Shown: positions 24,895 through 37,805 of the stretch, piece by piece
Position numbering within the stretch: the stretch's first letter is position 1
Layout of the letters: the number at the start of each line of letters is the position of its first letter
Origin: Xylocopa sonorina
Lineage: Eukaryota; Arthropoda; Insecta; Hymenoptera; Apidae
Assembly: GCF_050948175.1 (NCBI RefSeq)
Contig: NW_027490264.1
Coordinates: 124,001 to 188,000 of the forward strand
Reading direction: 5' to 3'
Length of the DNA: 64,000 bases
The notes under the pieces: generated by a model
The model's input: the letters and a program-made list of their open reading frames with translations, nothing else
The model's database searches: none
What the model was told of the DNA's origin: nothing
Translations under genes and position numbers: made by a program

Positions 24895-25600
24895 TTATCA
24901 TGAAACATAGTAATGAGATGCGATATCGCGATTTGAAATGCATTAGAACTCTATTGCTACGATACATAGACATCTCCAAACGCTATTTCTTAGGAAGGAA
25001 GTTTCGCATTTACATTCATTTGAAGTAAATACGAGGTATACATGACACTTCGCAATGAATTTTATATCTTATCATGAAACATAGGAATGAAATGCGATAT
25101 CGAGTCTTGGGAAGCACTAGAACTCTATTGCTACGATACGCAGACTTCTGGAAACGCTATTACCTAGCAAGGAAGTGTCGCATTTACATTCTTTTGAAGT
25201 GAATACGAGGTATACCTAAGTCTCCACAATGAATATTATATCTTATCATGAAACATAGTAATGAGATGCGATATCGCGGTTTGAAATGCATTAGAACTCT
25301 ATTGCTACGATACATAGACATCTCCAAACGCTATTTCTTAGGAAGGAATTTTCGCATTTACATTCATTTGAAGTAAATACGAGGTATACATGACACTTCG
25401 CAATGAATTTTATATCTTATCATGAAACATAGGAATGAAATGCGATATCGAGTCTTGGGAAGCACTAGAACTCTATTGCTACGATACGCAGACTTCTGGA
25501 AACGCTATTCCCTAGCAAGGAAGTGTCGCATTTACATTCTTTTGAAGCGAATACGAGGTATACCTACGTCTCCACAATGAATATTATATCTTATCATGAA
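24895..25600 (-). repeat. Dimeric higher-order repeat in the minus array
   Basis: A variant pair recurs with a spacing of about 348 bp (two monomers): GATACATAGACATCTCCAAA followed by TTCTTAGGAAGGAA near 24959 and 25307, and GAGTCTTGGGAAGCACTAGA near 25101 and 25449. Confidence 0.75.
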
Positions 25601-26999
25601 ACATAGAAATGAAATGCGATATCGCGTTTGAAGAAGCGTTAGAAATCAGTTGCTCGGTACGGTGACATCTGCAAACGCAATTTCCTAGCAAGGAAGTGTC
25701 GCATTTACATTCTTTTGAAGGGAATACGAGGTATACATGTCACTTCGCAATGAATATTATATCTTATCATGAAATATAGGAATGAGATGCGATACAGTGT
25801 TTTAAGAAGCATTAGAACTCTATTGCTACGATACGTAGAAATCTGTAAACACTATTTCCTAGCATGGAAGTGTCGCATTTACATTCTTTTGAAGTGAATA
25901 CGAGATATACATGACACTTCGCAATGAATATTATATCTTATCATGAAACATAGAAGTGAGATGCGATATCCCGTTTTAGGAAGCATTAGAACTCCATTAC
26001 GACGATACGTAGACATCTGCAAACTCTATTTCCTAGCCGGGAATTGTCGCATTTACATTCTCTTGAAGTGAATACGAGATATACATGACACTTCGCAATG
26101 AATATTATATCTTATCATGAAACAAAGGAATGAGGTGCTATATCGCGTTTTGAGAAGCATTAGAATTCTATTGCTTCCATACGTAGACATCTGCAAACGC
26201 TATTTCCTAGCAAGGAATTGTAGCATTTACATTCTTTTGAAGTGAATACGAGGTATACAAAACAATGCACAATGTATATTATATCTTATCATGGAACATA
26301 GAAGTGAGATGCGATATAGCGCTTTAAGAAGCATTAGAACTCTATTGCTACGATACGTAGACATCTGTAAACACTATTTCCTAGCATGGAAGTGTCGCAT
26401 TTACATTCTTTTGAAGTGAATACGACATATACATGACACTTCGCAATGAATATTATTTCTTATCATGAAACATAGAAGTGAGATGCGATATCGCGTTTTA
26501 AGAAGCATTAGAACTCTATTGCTACGATACGTAGACATCTGGAAACGCTATTTCCTAGCATGGAAGTGTCGCATTTACATTCTTCTGAAGTGAATACGAG
26601 GTATACATGACACTTCGCAATGAATATTACATCTTATCATGAAACATAGAAATGAGATGTGATATCGCGATTTAAAATGCATTAGAACTTTGTTGCTACG
26701 ATACGTAGACATCTGCAAACGCTATTTCCTAGCAAAGAAGTGTCGCATTTACATTCTTTTGAAGTGAATACGAGTATACCTACGTCTCCACAATGAATAC
26801 TATATCTTATCATGAAACATAGAAATGAGATGCGATATCTCGTCTTAAGAAGCACTAGAGCTCTATTGCTACGATACGTTGACATCTGCAAATGCTATTT
26901 CCTAGCAGGGAAGTGTCGCATTTACATTCTTGTGAAGTGAAATCGAGGTATACATGACACTTCGCAGTGAATATCATATCTTATCATGAAACATAGGAA

Positions 27000-29900
27000 T
27001 GAAATGCGACATCTCGTTTTAAGAAGCATTAGAACTCCATCGGTACGATACGTAGTCACCTGCAAACGCTATTTCCTAGCACGGAAGTGTCGCACTTACA
27101 TCCTTTTGATGTGAAACGAGGTGTACATGACACTTCGCAATAAATATTACATTTTATCATGAATCATAGAAGTGAGATGCGATATCGCGTTCTAAGAAGC
27201 ATTAGAACACTATTGCTACGATACGTAGGCATCTGAAAACGCTAATTTCTAGCATGGAAGTGTCGCATTTACATTCTTTTGAAGTGAATACGAAATATAC
27301 ATGACACTTCGCAATGAATATTATATCTTATCTTGAAACATAGAAAAGAGATGCGATATCGCGTTTTAAGAAGCATTAGAACACTGTTGCTACGATACGT
27401 AGACATCTGGAAACGCTATTTCCTAGCATGGAAGTGTCGCATTTACATTCTTTTGAAGTGAATACGAGGTATACATGACACTTCGCAATGAATATTATAT
27501 CTTATCATGAAACATAGGAATGAGGTGCTATATTGCGTTTTGTGAAGCATTAGAACTCTATTGCTAATATACGTAGACATATGGAAACTCTGTTTCCTAC
27601 CAAGGAAATGTCGCACTTACTTTCCATTGAAGTGAATACGTGGTATACATAACATTACACAATGAATATTATATCTTATTACGAAACATCGAAATGAAAT
27701 ACGACATCTCGTTTTAAGTAGCATTAGTACTCTATTGCTGTGATACGTAGACATTTGCAGACGCTATTTCCTAGCATGGAAGTGTCGAATTTACATTCTT
27801 TTGAAGTGAATACGAGATATACATGACACTTCGCAATGAATATTATATCTTATCATGAAACATAGAAGTGAGATGCGATATCGCGTTTTAAGAAGCATTA
27901 GAACACTGTTGCTACGATACGTAGACATCTGGAAACGCTATTTCCTAGCATGGAAGTGTCGCATTTACATTCTTCTGAAGTGAATACGAGGTATACATGA
28001 CACTTCGCAATGAATATTACATCTTATCATGAGACATAGAAGTGAGATGCGATATCGCGTTTTAAGAAGCATCAGAACTCTATTACTACGATACGTAGAC
28101 ATCTGCAAACGCTATTTCCTAGCATGCAAGTGTCGCATTTACATTCTTTTGAAGTGAATACGAGGTATATATGACACTTCGCAATGAATATTATATCTTA
28201 TCATGAAACATAGGAATAAGGTGCTATATTGCGTTTGGTGAAGCATTAGAACTCTATTGCTAATATACGTAGACATATGGAAACTCTGTTTCCTACCAAG
28301 GAAATGTCGCACTTACTTTCCATTGAAGTGAATACGAGGTATACATAACATTACACAATGAATATTATATCTTATTACGAAACATAGGAATGAAATACGA
28401 CATCTCGTTTTAAGAAGCACTAAGTACTCTATTGCTACGATACGTAGACATCTGCAAACGCTATTTCCTAGCATGCAAGTGTCGCATTTACAATCTTTGG
28501 TAGTGAATACGAGGTATACATGACACTTCGCAATGAATATTATATCTTATCTCGAAACATGGAAGTGAGATGCGATATCGCGATTTAAGTTGCGCTAGAA
28601 CTCTATTGCTACGATGCGTAGACATCTGCAAATGTTATTTCCTAGCAAGGAAGTGTCGCACTTACATCCTTTTGAAGTGAATACGAGGTATATATAACAC
28701 ACCACAATGAATATTATACCTTTTTAAGAAACATAGAAATGAAATGCGACATCTCGTTTTAAGAAGCATTAGAACTCCATCGGTACGATACGTAGTCACC
28801 TGCAAACGCTATTTCCTAGCACGGAAGTGTCGCACTTACATCCTTTTGATGTGAAACGAGGTGTACATGACACTTCGCAATAAATATTACATTTTATCAT
28901 GAATCATAGAAGTGAGATGCGATATCGCGTTCTAAGAAGCATTAGAACACTATTGCTACGATACGTAGGCATCTGAAAACGCTAATTTCTAGCATGGAAG
29001 TGTCGCATTTTCATTCTTGTGATGTGAGTACGAGGTATACATGTCACTTCGCAATGAATATTATATCTTATCAGGAAACATAGAAGTGAGATGCGACATC
29101 TCGTTTTAAGAAGCATTAGAACTCCATTGCTACGATACGTAGACATCTGGAAACGCTATTCCCTAGCAAGGAAGTGTCGCATTTACACCCTTTTGAAGTG
29201 AATATGACGTATACCTACGTCTCCACAATGAATATTATATCTTATCATGAAGCATAGAAATGAGATGCGATATCGCGATTTAAAATGCATTAGAACTCTA
29301 TTGCTACGGTACGTAGACATCTGCAAACGCTATTTCCTAGCATGGAAGTGTCGCATTTACATTCTTTTGAAGTGAATACGAAATATACATGACACTTCGC
29401 AATGAATATTATATCTTATCTTGAAACATAGAAAAGAGATGCGATATCGCGTTTTAAGAAGCATTAGAACACTGTTGCTACGATACGTAGACATCTGGAA
29501 ACGCTATTTCCTAGCATGGAAGTGTCGCATTTACATTCTTCTGAAGTGAATACGAGGTATACATGACACTTCGCAATGAATATTACATCTTATCATGAAA
29601 CATAGATGTGAGATGCGATATCGCGTTTTAAGGAGCATTAGAACTCTATTACTACGATACGTAGACATCTGCAAACGCTATTTCCTAGCATGCAAGTGTC
29701 GCATTTACATTCTTTTGAAGTGAATACGAGGTATACATGACACTTCGCAATGAATATTATATCTTATCATGAAACATAGGAATGAGGTGCTATATTGCGT
29801 TTTGTGAAGCATTAGAACTCTATTGCTAATATACGTAGACATATGGAAACTCTGTTTCCTACCAAGGAAATGTCGCACTTACTTTCCATTGAAGTGAATA

Positions 29901-32400
29901 CGTGGTATACATAACATTACACAATGAATATTATATCTTATTACGAAACATCGAAATGAAATACGACATCTCGTTTTAAGTAGCATTAGTACTCTATTGC
30001 TGTGATACGTAGACATTTGCAGACGCTATTTCCTAGCATGGAAGTGTCGAATTTACATTCTTTTGAAGTGAATACGAGATATACATGACACTTCGCAATG
30101 AATATTATATCTTATCATGAAACATAGAAGTGAGATGCGATATCGCGTTTTAAGAAGCATTAGAACACTGTTGCTACGATACGTAGACATCTGGAAACGC
30201 TATTTCCTAGCATGGAAGTGTCGCATTTACATTCTTTTGAAGTGAATACGAGGTATACATGACACTTCGCAATGAATATTATATCTTATCATGAAACATA
30301 GGAATGAGGTGCTATATTGCGTTTGGTGAAGCATTAGAACTCTATTGCTAATATACGTAGACATATGGAAACTCTGTTTCCTACCAAGGAAATGTCGCAC
30401 TTACTTTCCATTGAAGTGAATACGAGGTATACATAACATTACACAATGAATATTATATCTTATTACGAAACATAGAAATGAAATACGACATCTCGTTTTA
30501 AGAAGCATTAGAACTCTATTGCTACGATACGTAGACATCTGCAACGCTATTTCCTAGCATGTATGTGTCGCGTTTACATTCTTTTGAAGTGAGATGCGAT
30601 ATCGCATTTTAAGAAGCATTAGAACTCTATTGCTACGATACGTAGACATCTGCAAACGCTAATTCCTAGCATGGATGTGTCGCATTTACATTCTTTTGAA
30701 ATGAATACGAGGTATACATGACACTTCGCAATGAATATTACATCTTATCATGAGACATAGAAGTGAGATGCGATATCGCGTTTTAAGAAGCATCAGAACT
30801 CTATTACTACGATACGTAGACATCTGCAAACGCTATTTCCTAGCATGCAAGTGTCGCATTTACATTCTTTTGAAGTGAATACGAGGTATACATGACACTT
30901 CGCAATGAATATTATATCTTATCATGAAACATAGGAATGAGGTGCTATATTGCGTTTGGTGAAGCATTAGAACTCTATTGCTAATATACGTAGACATATG
31001 GAAACTCTGTTTCCTACCAAGGAAATGTCGCACTTACTTTCCATTGAAGTGAATACGAGGTATACATAACATTACACAATGAATATTATATCTTATTACG
31101 AAACATAGAAATGAAATACGACATCTCGTTTTAAGAAGCACTAGTACTCTATTGCTACGATACGTAGACATCTGTAAACGCTATTTCCTAGCATGGAAGT
31201 GTCGCATTTACATTCTTTTGAAGTGAATACGAGATATACATGACACTTCGCAATGAATATTGTATCTTATCATGAAACACAGAAGTGAGATGCGATATCG
31301 CGTTTTAAGAAGCATTAGAACTCTATTACCACGATTCGTAGACATCTGGAAACGCTATTTCCTAGCATGGAAGTGTCGCATTTACATTCTTCTGAAGTGA
31401 ATACGAGGTATACATGACACTTCGCAATGAATATTACATCTAATCATGAATCATAGAAGAGAGATGCGATATCGCGATTTAAGTTGCGCTAGAACTCTAT
31501 TGCTACGATGCGTAGACATCTGCAAATGTTATTTCCTAGCAAGGAAGTGTCGCACTTACATCATTTTGAAGTGAATACGAGGTATATATAACACACCACA
31601 ATGTATATTATACCTTTTTAAGAAACATAGAAATGAAATGCGACATCTCGTTCTAAGAAGCATTAGAACTCTATTTCTACGATACGTAGACATCTGCAAA
31701 CGCTATTTCCTAGCATGTAAGTGTCGCGTTTACATTCTTTTGAAGTGAGATGCGATATCGCATTTTAAGAAGCATTAGAACTCTATTGCTACGATACGTA
31801 GACATCTGCAAACGCTATTTCCAAGCATGGAAGTGTCGCATTTACATTCTTTTGAAGTGAATACGAGGTATACATGACAGCTCCGCAATGAATGTTATAT
31901 CTTATCATGAGACATAGAAATGAGATGCGATATCGCGTTTAAGAAGCATTCGAAACCTATTGCTACGATACGTAGATATCTGTAAACGCTATTTCCTAGC
32001 ATGGAAGTGTCGCATTTACATTCTTTTGAAGTGAATACGAGATATACGTGACACTTCGCAATGAATATTATATCTTATCATGAAACATAAGAATGAGGTG
32101 CTATATTGCGTTTTGTGAAGCATTAGAACTCTATTGCTACGATACGTAGACATCTGCAAACGCAATTTCCTAGCATGGAAGTGTAGCATTTACAATCTTT
32201 TGTAGTGAATACGAGGTATACATGACACTTCGCAATGAATATTATATCTTATCTCGAAACATGGAAGTGAGATGCGATATCGCGATTTAAGTTGAGCTAG
32301 AACTCTATTGCTACGATGCATAGACATCTGCAAATGTTATTTCCTAGCAAGGAAGTGTCGCATTTACTTTCTTTTGCAGTGAATACGAGGTATACGTAGC
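27000..32400 (-). repeat. Mixed higher-order repeats in the minus array
   Basis: The diagnostic word ACATATGGAAACTCTG starts at 27577, 28273, 29839, 30361 and 30994. The spacings are 696, 1566, 522 and 633 bp, i.e. 4, 9, 3 and 4 monomers, the last less 63 bases. A second marker (CATCGGTACGATACGTAGTC) recurs near 27038 and 28778, exactly ten monomers apart. Copies are near-identical by eye, indicating recent in-register unequal exchange. Confidence 0.85.
30560..30640 (-). repeat. Truncated monomer from a 62-bp microhomology deletion
   Basis: The sequence jumps from CATTCTTTTGAAGTGA directly to GATGCGATATCGC, losing about 62 bases between two GAAGTGA words of the monomer. The same shortened monomer appears again near 31740, so it was copied within a higher-order unit. 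Confidence 0.8.
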
Positions 32401-33782
32401 ACTCCACAATGAATATTATATCTTATCACGAAACGTATAAATGAAATGCGACATCTCGTTATAAGAAGCATTAGAACTCTATTGCTACGATACGTAGACA
32501 TCTGCAAACGCTATTTCCTAGCATGGAAGTGTCGCATTTACATTCTTTTGAAGTGAATACGATGTATACATGACACTTCGCGATGAATGTTATATCTTAT
32601 CATGAAACATAGAAGTGAGATGCAATATCGCGTTTAAGAAGCATTAGAAACCTATTTCTACGATACGTAGACATCTGGAAACGCTATTTCCTAGCATGGA
32701 AGTGTCGCATTTACATTCTTTTGAAGTGAATACGAGATATACATGACACTTCGCAATGAATATTATATCTTATCGTGAAACATAGAAATGAGATGCGATG
32801 GCTCGTTTTAAGAAGCATTAGAACTTTATTGCTACGATACGTAGACATCTGCAAACGCTATTTCCTAGCATGCAAGTGTCGCATTTACATTCTTTTTAAG
32901 TGAATACGAGGTATACATGACACTTCGCAATGAATATTATATCTTATCATGAAACATAGAAGTGAGATGCGATATCGCGTTTAAGAAGCATTAAAAACCT
33001 ATTGCTTCCTTACGTAAACATCTGCAAACGCTATTTCCTAGCAAGGAATTGTAGCATTTACATTCTTCTGACGTGAATACGAGGTATACAAAACAATGCA
33101 CAATGAATATTATATCTTATCATGAAACATAGAAGTGAGATGCGATATCGCGCTTTAAGAAGCATTAGAACTCTATTGCTACGATACGTAGACACCTGTA
33201 AACGCTATTTCCTAGCATGGAAGTGTCGCATTTACATTCTTTTGTAGTGAATACGAGATATACATGACCCTTCGCGATGAATATTATATCTTATCATGAA
33301 ACATAGAAGTGAGATGCGATGTCTCGTGTTAAGAAGTATTAGAACTCGACTGTTACGATATGTAGACGTCTGGAAACGCTATTTCCTAGCAAGGAGAAGT
33401 GTCGCAATTACATTCTTTTGATGTGAATACGAGATATACATGACACTTCGCAATGATTATTATATCTTATCATGAAACATAGGAACGAGATGCGATATCG
33501 CGTTTTGAGAAGCATTAGAACTCTTGTGCTTATATACGTAGACATCTGCAAACTGTATTTCCTAGCAAGGAAGTGTCGCATTTACATTCCATTGAAGTGA
33601 ATACGAGGTATACATAGCATTACACAATGAATATTATATCTTATTACGAAACATTGAAATGAGATGCGATATCGCGATGTAAGAAGCATTAGAACTCTAT
33701 TGCTTCGATACGTAGATATCTGGAAACGCTATTTCCCAGCAAGGAAGTGTCGCATTTACATTCTTTTGAGGTGAATACGAGG

Positions 33783-35323
33783 TATCACGTCCGGTGAAAC
33801 TATATTCCGTTGCTCCGGATGCCTTACGACACGAGCCTATTTTTCGGTAATTCGGTCCGCGGGAACGCGTTGAGACCGGGTCCGACAATTTCGGCTGACG
33901 CGACACTAGCTAAAACGCTCGGGATAATAAGGGAATGACCCTACCTTTCGATGACTTCTCTCTCGATTTGTACGTAGAAACGGCGTGGAGGATCTTTCGC
34001 TGGGATCATAGCGGATTTCGTTCTGTTGGCTGCTACGGAAATCTCGATTAGTCGCCAGCGAAGAGGAGGACGGCGGTTGGAATTCAGCGATGATGCTGAA
34101 TGTGGCAGAATCGGCGTGATGCGTCGTGGTGTCTGGATCGGAAGCGCCGACGGTCGCTTCGGAAAGCGGCGTCTGTTCTCGGAACGCCCTCCAAATATTC
34201 ACGCACAAGTGATCGTATGAAATTCTTCCTACTCGCACGTCGCGTTCTTCGCAAACCGGAAGCACGATTCATTCATCAGGTTTTTCTGTACTTTCGACTA
34301 AGATCTGAAGGATAAGCGGCGGTCTCAACGTCATAAAGCCGATTTTTATACTCCTTCAATTTGATGAAGATCAACCCCAGTTGTATGGAAGAACCCATGG
34401 GAGAATTCGTAGTTAAATGTAATGTTAAATGTAGAACTAGTATTATAAACACTTGATAAAATTAATGGATGTGGAAATAGTAGACTTGCTAAAAGAACTT
34501 GTACTTGGATATAGTAATAGTAAAAATAAAATATATTCTAGGTTTAAAGTATACAAGAACTGGAATTATTCTAAGTCTAAGACTAAGTTAAAATGAAAAT
34601 AGAAATACAATGCCTGAACCCCACATTGAGGTGGTTAACGATCTAGAACTAGAGCTTTCGACTCCTTGGTAGGAGATCTCGAGTCAGAGTGTGTGCTCTG
34701 GAGACGCGTCTCTGACCTCCTCGGTTCGCGGGGCGCTACGGTCGCGGACGCTCGTGGTAGGGAGATCGCGGTCCCGCGAGTGGGGGACTCGCGTCTCGAG
34801 GCGGAGAGCGCGTGGTCCACCGAGTGGGGACCTGCGGCTCGTGGTGGGGCTAGCGGCGCATGCCGCTGGCCGGACGCATCTTACTTAGTGTAACTTAGAT
34901 CTAGGAATTCTTATATATGCGTCATGATATGGTATGTATGTCCTAGCTTAGAAGTAATATATAGGTTCTAGCAGATCCTGTTCCCGGAATTGGAAAAGAC
35001 CCCATTTCAGGTGATAGGCTGCGGCTACGTCTTCCTGCAGTACGGAATCCTCGGTGCGAGGGAGATAGGGCTGCCCGTCCTTGGTGCGGGCGAGACAGGT
35101 ATACTCGGTGGTGCGAGTGAGACACTGGTGCCCGGTACGAGCGAGACAGTTATACTCGGCGGTGCGAGTGAGGCAGCGGAACTCGGTGTGAGTGAGCGCG
35201 TGCAGGTATGCGCGCGCAAACACTTCCAGTTGCTGGTTCTGCAGGCAAGTTTGGCTGGTTGCATGCGTCCATGGGTTGATGCTGAGGGGTGCGAAGAGGT
35301 TGATGGGTGGCAGGCGGTACGCC
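33783..35323 (+). mobile_element. S2: second copy of the LTR-like element at a minus-to-plus switch (1541 bp)
   Basis: Homologous to S1 over its whole length. It starts TATCACGTCCGG (probably a mutated TGTCACGTC) and ends TGACGTCACA. It lacks about 36 bp near 34095, about 36 bp near 34172 and about 80 bp near 34888 relative to S1. AATAAA is at 34525-34530. Flanks are minus satellite on the left and plus satellite on the right, joined at the same monomer positions as S1. Overlapping short frames (33906-34315, 34635-35355) are not conserved as proteins. Confidence 0.68.
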
Positions 35324-37805
35324 TGACGTCACAAAATGCGACACTTCCTTTCTAGGAAATTACGTTCCCAGATATCTCTGTATCGAAGCTATAGAGTTCT
35401 AATTCTCCTTAAATCGCGATATCACACCTCATCTCTATGTCTCATGATAAGATATAATATTCATTGCGGAGTGGCATGTATACCTCGTCTACACTTACAA
35501 TGAATGTAAATGCGACACTTCCATGCTAGGAATTAGCGCTTGCAGATGTTTAGGTATCGAAGCAATAAAGTTCTATTGCTTCTCAAAACGAGACATCGCA
35601 TCTCATTTCTATGTTTCACGATAAGATATAGTATTCATTGCGAAGAGTTATGCATTCCTCGCCTACACTTCAAAGGAATGTAAATGCGACACTTCCTTTC
35701 TATTGAATAGCGTTTGCAGATGTCTACGTAACGCAGCAATAGGGTTCTGATGCTTTTTAAATCACGACATCACATCTCAATTCTATGTTTCATGATAAGA
35801 TATAATATTCGTTGCGGAGTGGCATGTATACCTCGTATTCACTTCAATGGAATGTAAATGCGACACTTCCTTGCTAGGAAGTAGCGTTTGCAGATATCTA
35901 CGTATCGAAGCAATGGAGTTCTAATGCTTCTTAAACGAGATATCGCATCTCATTCCTATGCTTCATGATAAGATATAATATTCATTGCGGAGTGGCATGT
36001 ATACCTCGTCTACACTTGCAATGAATGTAAATGCGACACTTCCTTGCAAGGAAATAGCGTTTGCAGATGAATACGTATCGAAGCAATAGTGCTCTAATGC
36101 TTCCTATAACACGATTTCGCATCTCATTCCTATGTCTCATGATAAGATATATTATTCATTGCGAAGTGTCATGTATACCTCGAATTCACTTCAAAAGAAT
36201 GTAAGTGCGACTATTCCTTGCTAGGAAATAGCGTTTGCAGATGTCTACGTATGATAGCAATAGAATTCTAACGCTTCTTAAAACGCGATATCGCATTTCA
36301 TTTCTATGTTTCGTGATAAGATATGGTATTCATTGCGAAGTGTCAAGTATACCTCGTGTTCACTTCCAAAGAATGTAAATGCGACACTTCCTTGCTAGGA
36401 AATAGCGTCTGCAGATGTCTACGCGTCGAGGCAATAAGGTTCTAATGCTTCTTAAAACGCGATATCGCATCACACTTCTATGATTCATGATAAGATATAG
36501 TATTCATTGCGAAGTGTCATGTATACCTCGTATTCACATCAAAAGAATGTAAATGCGACTATTCCTTGCTAGGCAATAGGGTATTCAGGTGTCTACGTAT
36601 CGTAGCAATAGAGTTCTAATACTACTTAAATCGCGATATCGCATCTCATACCTATGTTTCGTGATAAGATATAATATTCATTGCGAAGTGTCATGTATAC
36701 CTCGCATTCACTCCAAACAAATGTAAATGCGACACTTCCATGCTAGGAAATAGCGTCTGCAGATGTCTACGCGTCGAGGCAATACAGTTCTAATGCTCCT
36801 TAAAACGCGATATCGCATCTCTCTTCTATGTTCCATGATAAGATATAATATTCATTGCGAAGTGTCATGTATACCTCGTATTAACTTCAAAAGAATGTAA
36901 ATGCGACTACTGCTTGCTAGGAAATAGCGTTTGCAGATGTCTCCGCATCGAGAACGTAGAGTTCTAATGCTTCTTAAAACGCGATATCGCATCTCTCTTC
37001 TATGTTTCATGATAAGATATAATATTCATTTCGAAGTGTCATGTACACCTCGTATTCAATTGAAAAGAAAGTAAATGCGACTATTGCTTGCTAGGAAATA
37101 GCGTTTGCAGATGTCTACGTATCGTAGCAATAGAGTTCTAATGCTACTTAAATCGCGATATCGCATCTCATTTCTATGTTTTGTGATATGAAATAATGTT
37201 CATTGCGAATGGTCATGTATACCTTGTACTCACTTCAAAAGAATGTAAATGCGACTATTGCTTGCTAGGAAATAGCGTTTGCAGATGTCTACGTATAATA
37301 GCAATAGCGTTCTAATGCTACTTAAATCACGATATGACACCTCATTTATATGTTTCGTGATAAGATATAATATTCAATGCGAAGTGTCATGTATACCTCG
37401 TATTCACTTCAAAAGAATGTAAGTGCGACACTTCCATGCTAGGAAATAACGTTTGCAGATGTCTCCGCATCGAGGCCATAGAGTTCTAATGCTTCTCAAA
37501 ACGCGATATCGCATCTCATTTCTATGCTTCATGATAAGATATAATATTCATTCCGAAGTGTCATGTATACCTCGTATTCTCTCCAAACGAATGTAAATGC
37601 GACTACTGCTTGCTAGGAAATAGCGTTTGCAGATGTCTCCGCATCGAGAACGTAGAGTTCTAATGCTTCTTAATACGCGATATCGCATCCCTCTTCCGTG
37701 TTTCATGATAAGATATAATATTCATTGCGAAGTGTCATGTATACCTCGCATTCACTCCAAGCAAATGTAAATGCGACACTTCCATGCTAGGAAATAGCGT
37801 TTGTA
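35324..37805 (+). repeat. 174-bp satellite, plus orientation, heterogeneous monomers (~14)
   Basis: Core-type monomers without long-range copies that I can see, though short variants recur (for example ATGCGACTATTCCTTGC near 36205 and 36550, and CTCCGCATCGAGAACGTAGA near 36940 and 37638, four monomers apart). No gene. Confidence 0.9.

Larger units (their letters stand above)
23031..33782 (-). repeat. 174-bp satellite array, minus orientation (~62 monomers)
   Basis: Continuous head-to-tail monomers, all reversed, with no gene. Recurring words are AGTGTCGCATTTACATTC, GAATACGAGGTATACATGAC, CTTCGCAATGAATATTATAT, GAGATGCGATATCGCG and GATACGTAGACATCTG. Divergence is higher at the left (23.0-24.5 kb) and falls toward the centre. 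Local higher-order repeats occur from about 24.9 kb onward (see separate entries). The 69-codon frame at 26682-26891 is a satellite frame. Confidence 0.93.

Noticed and set aside
23031..33782. CENP-B box in the monomer (TTCG followed by A and CGGG at set distances)
   Set aside because: The closest word, CTTCGATACGTAGACATC, lacks the required A and CGGG positions.
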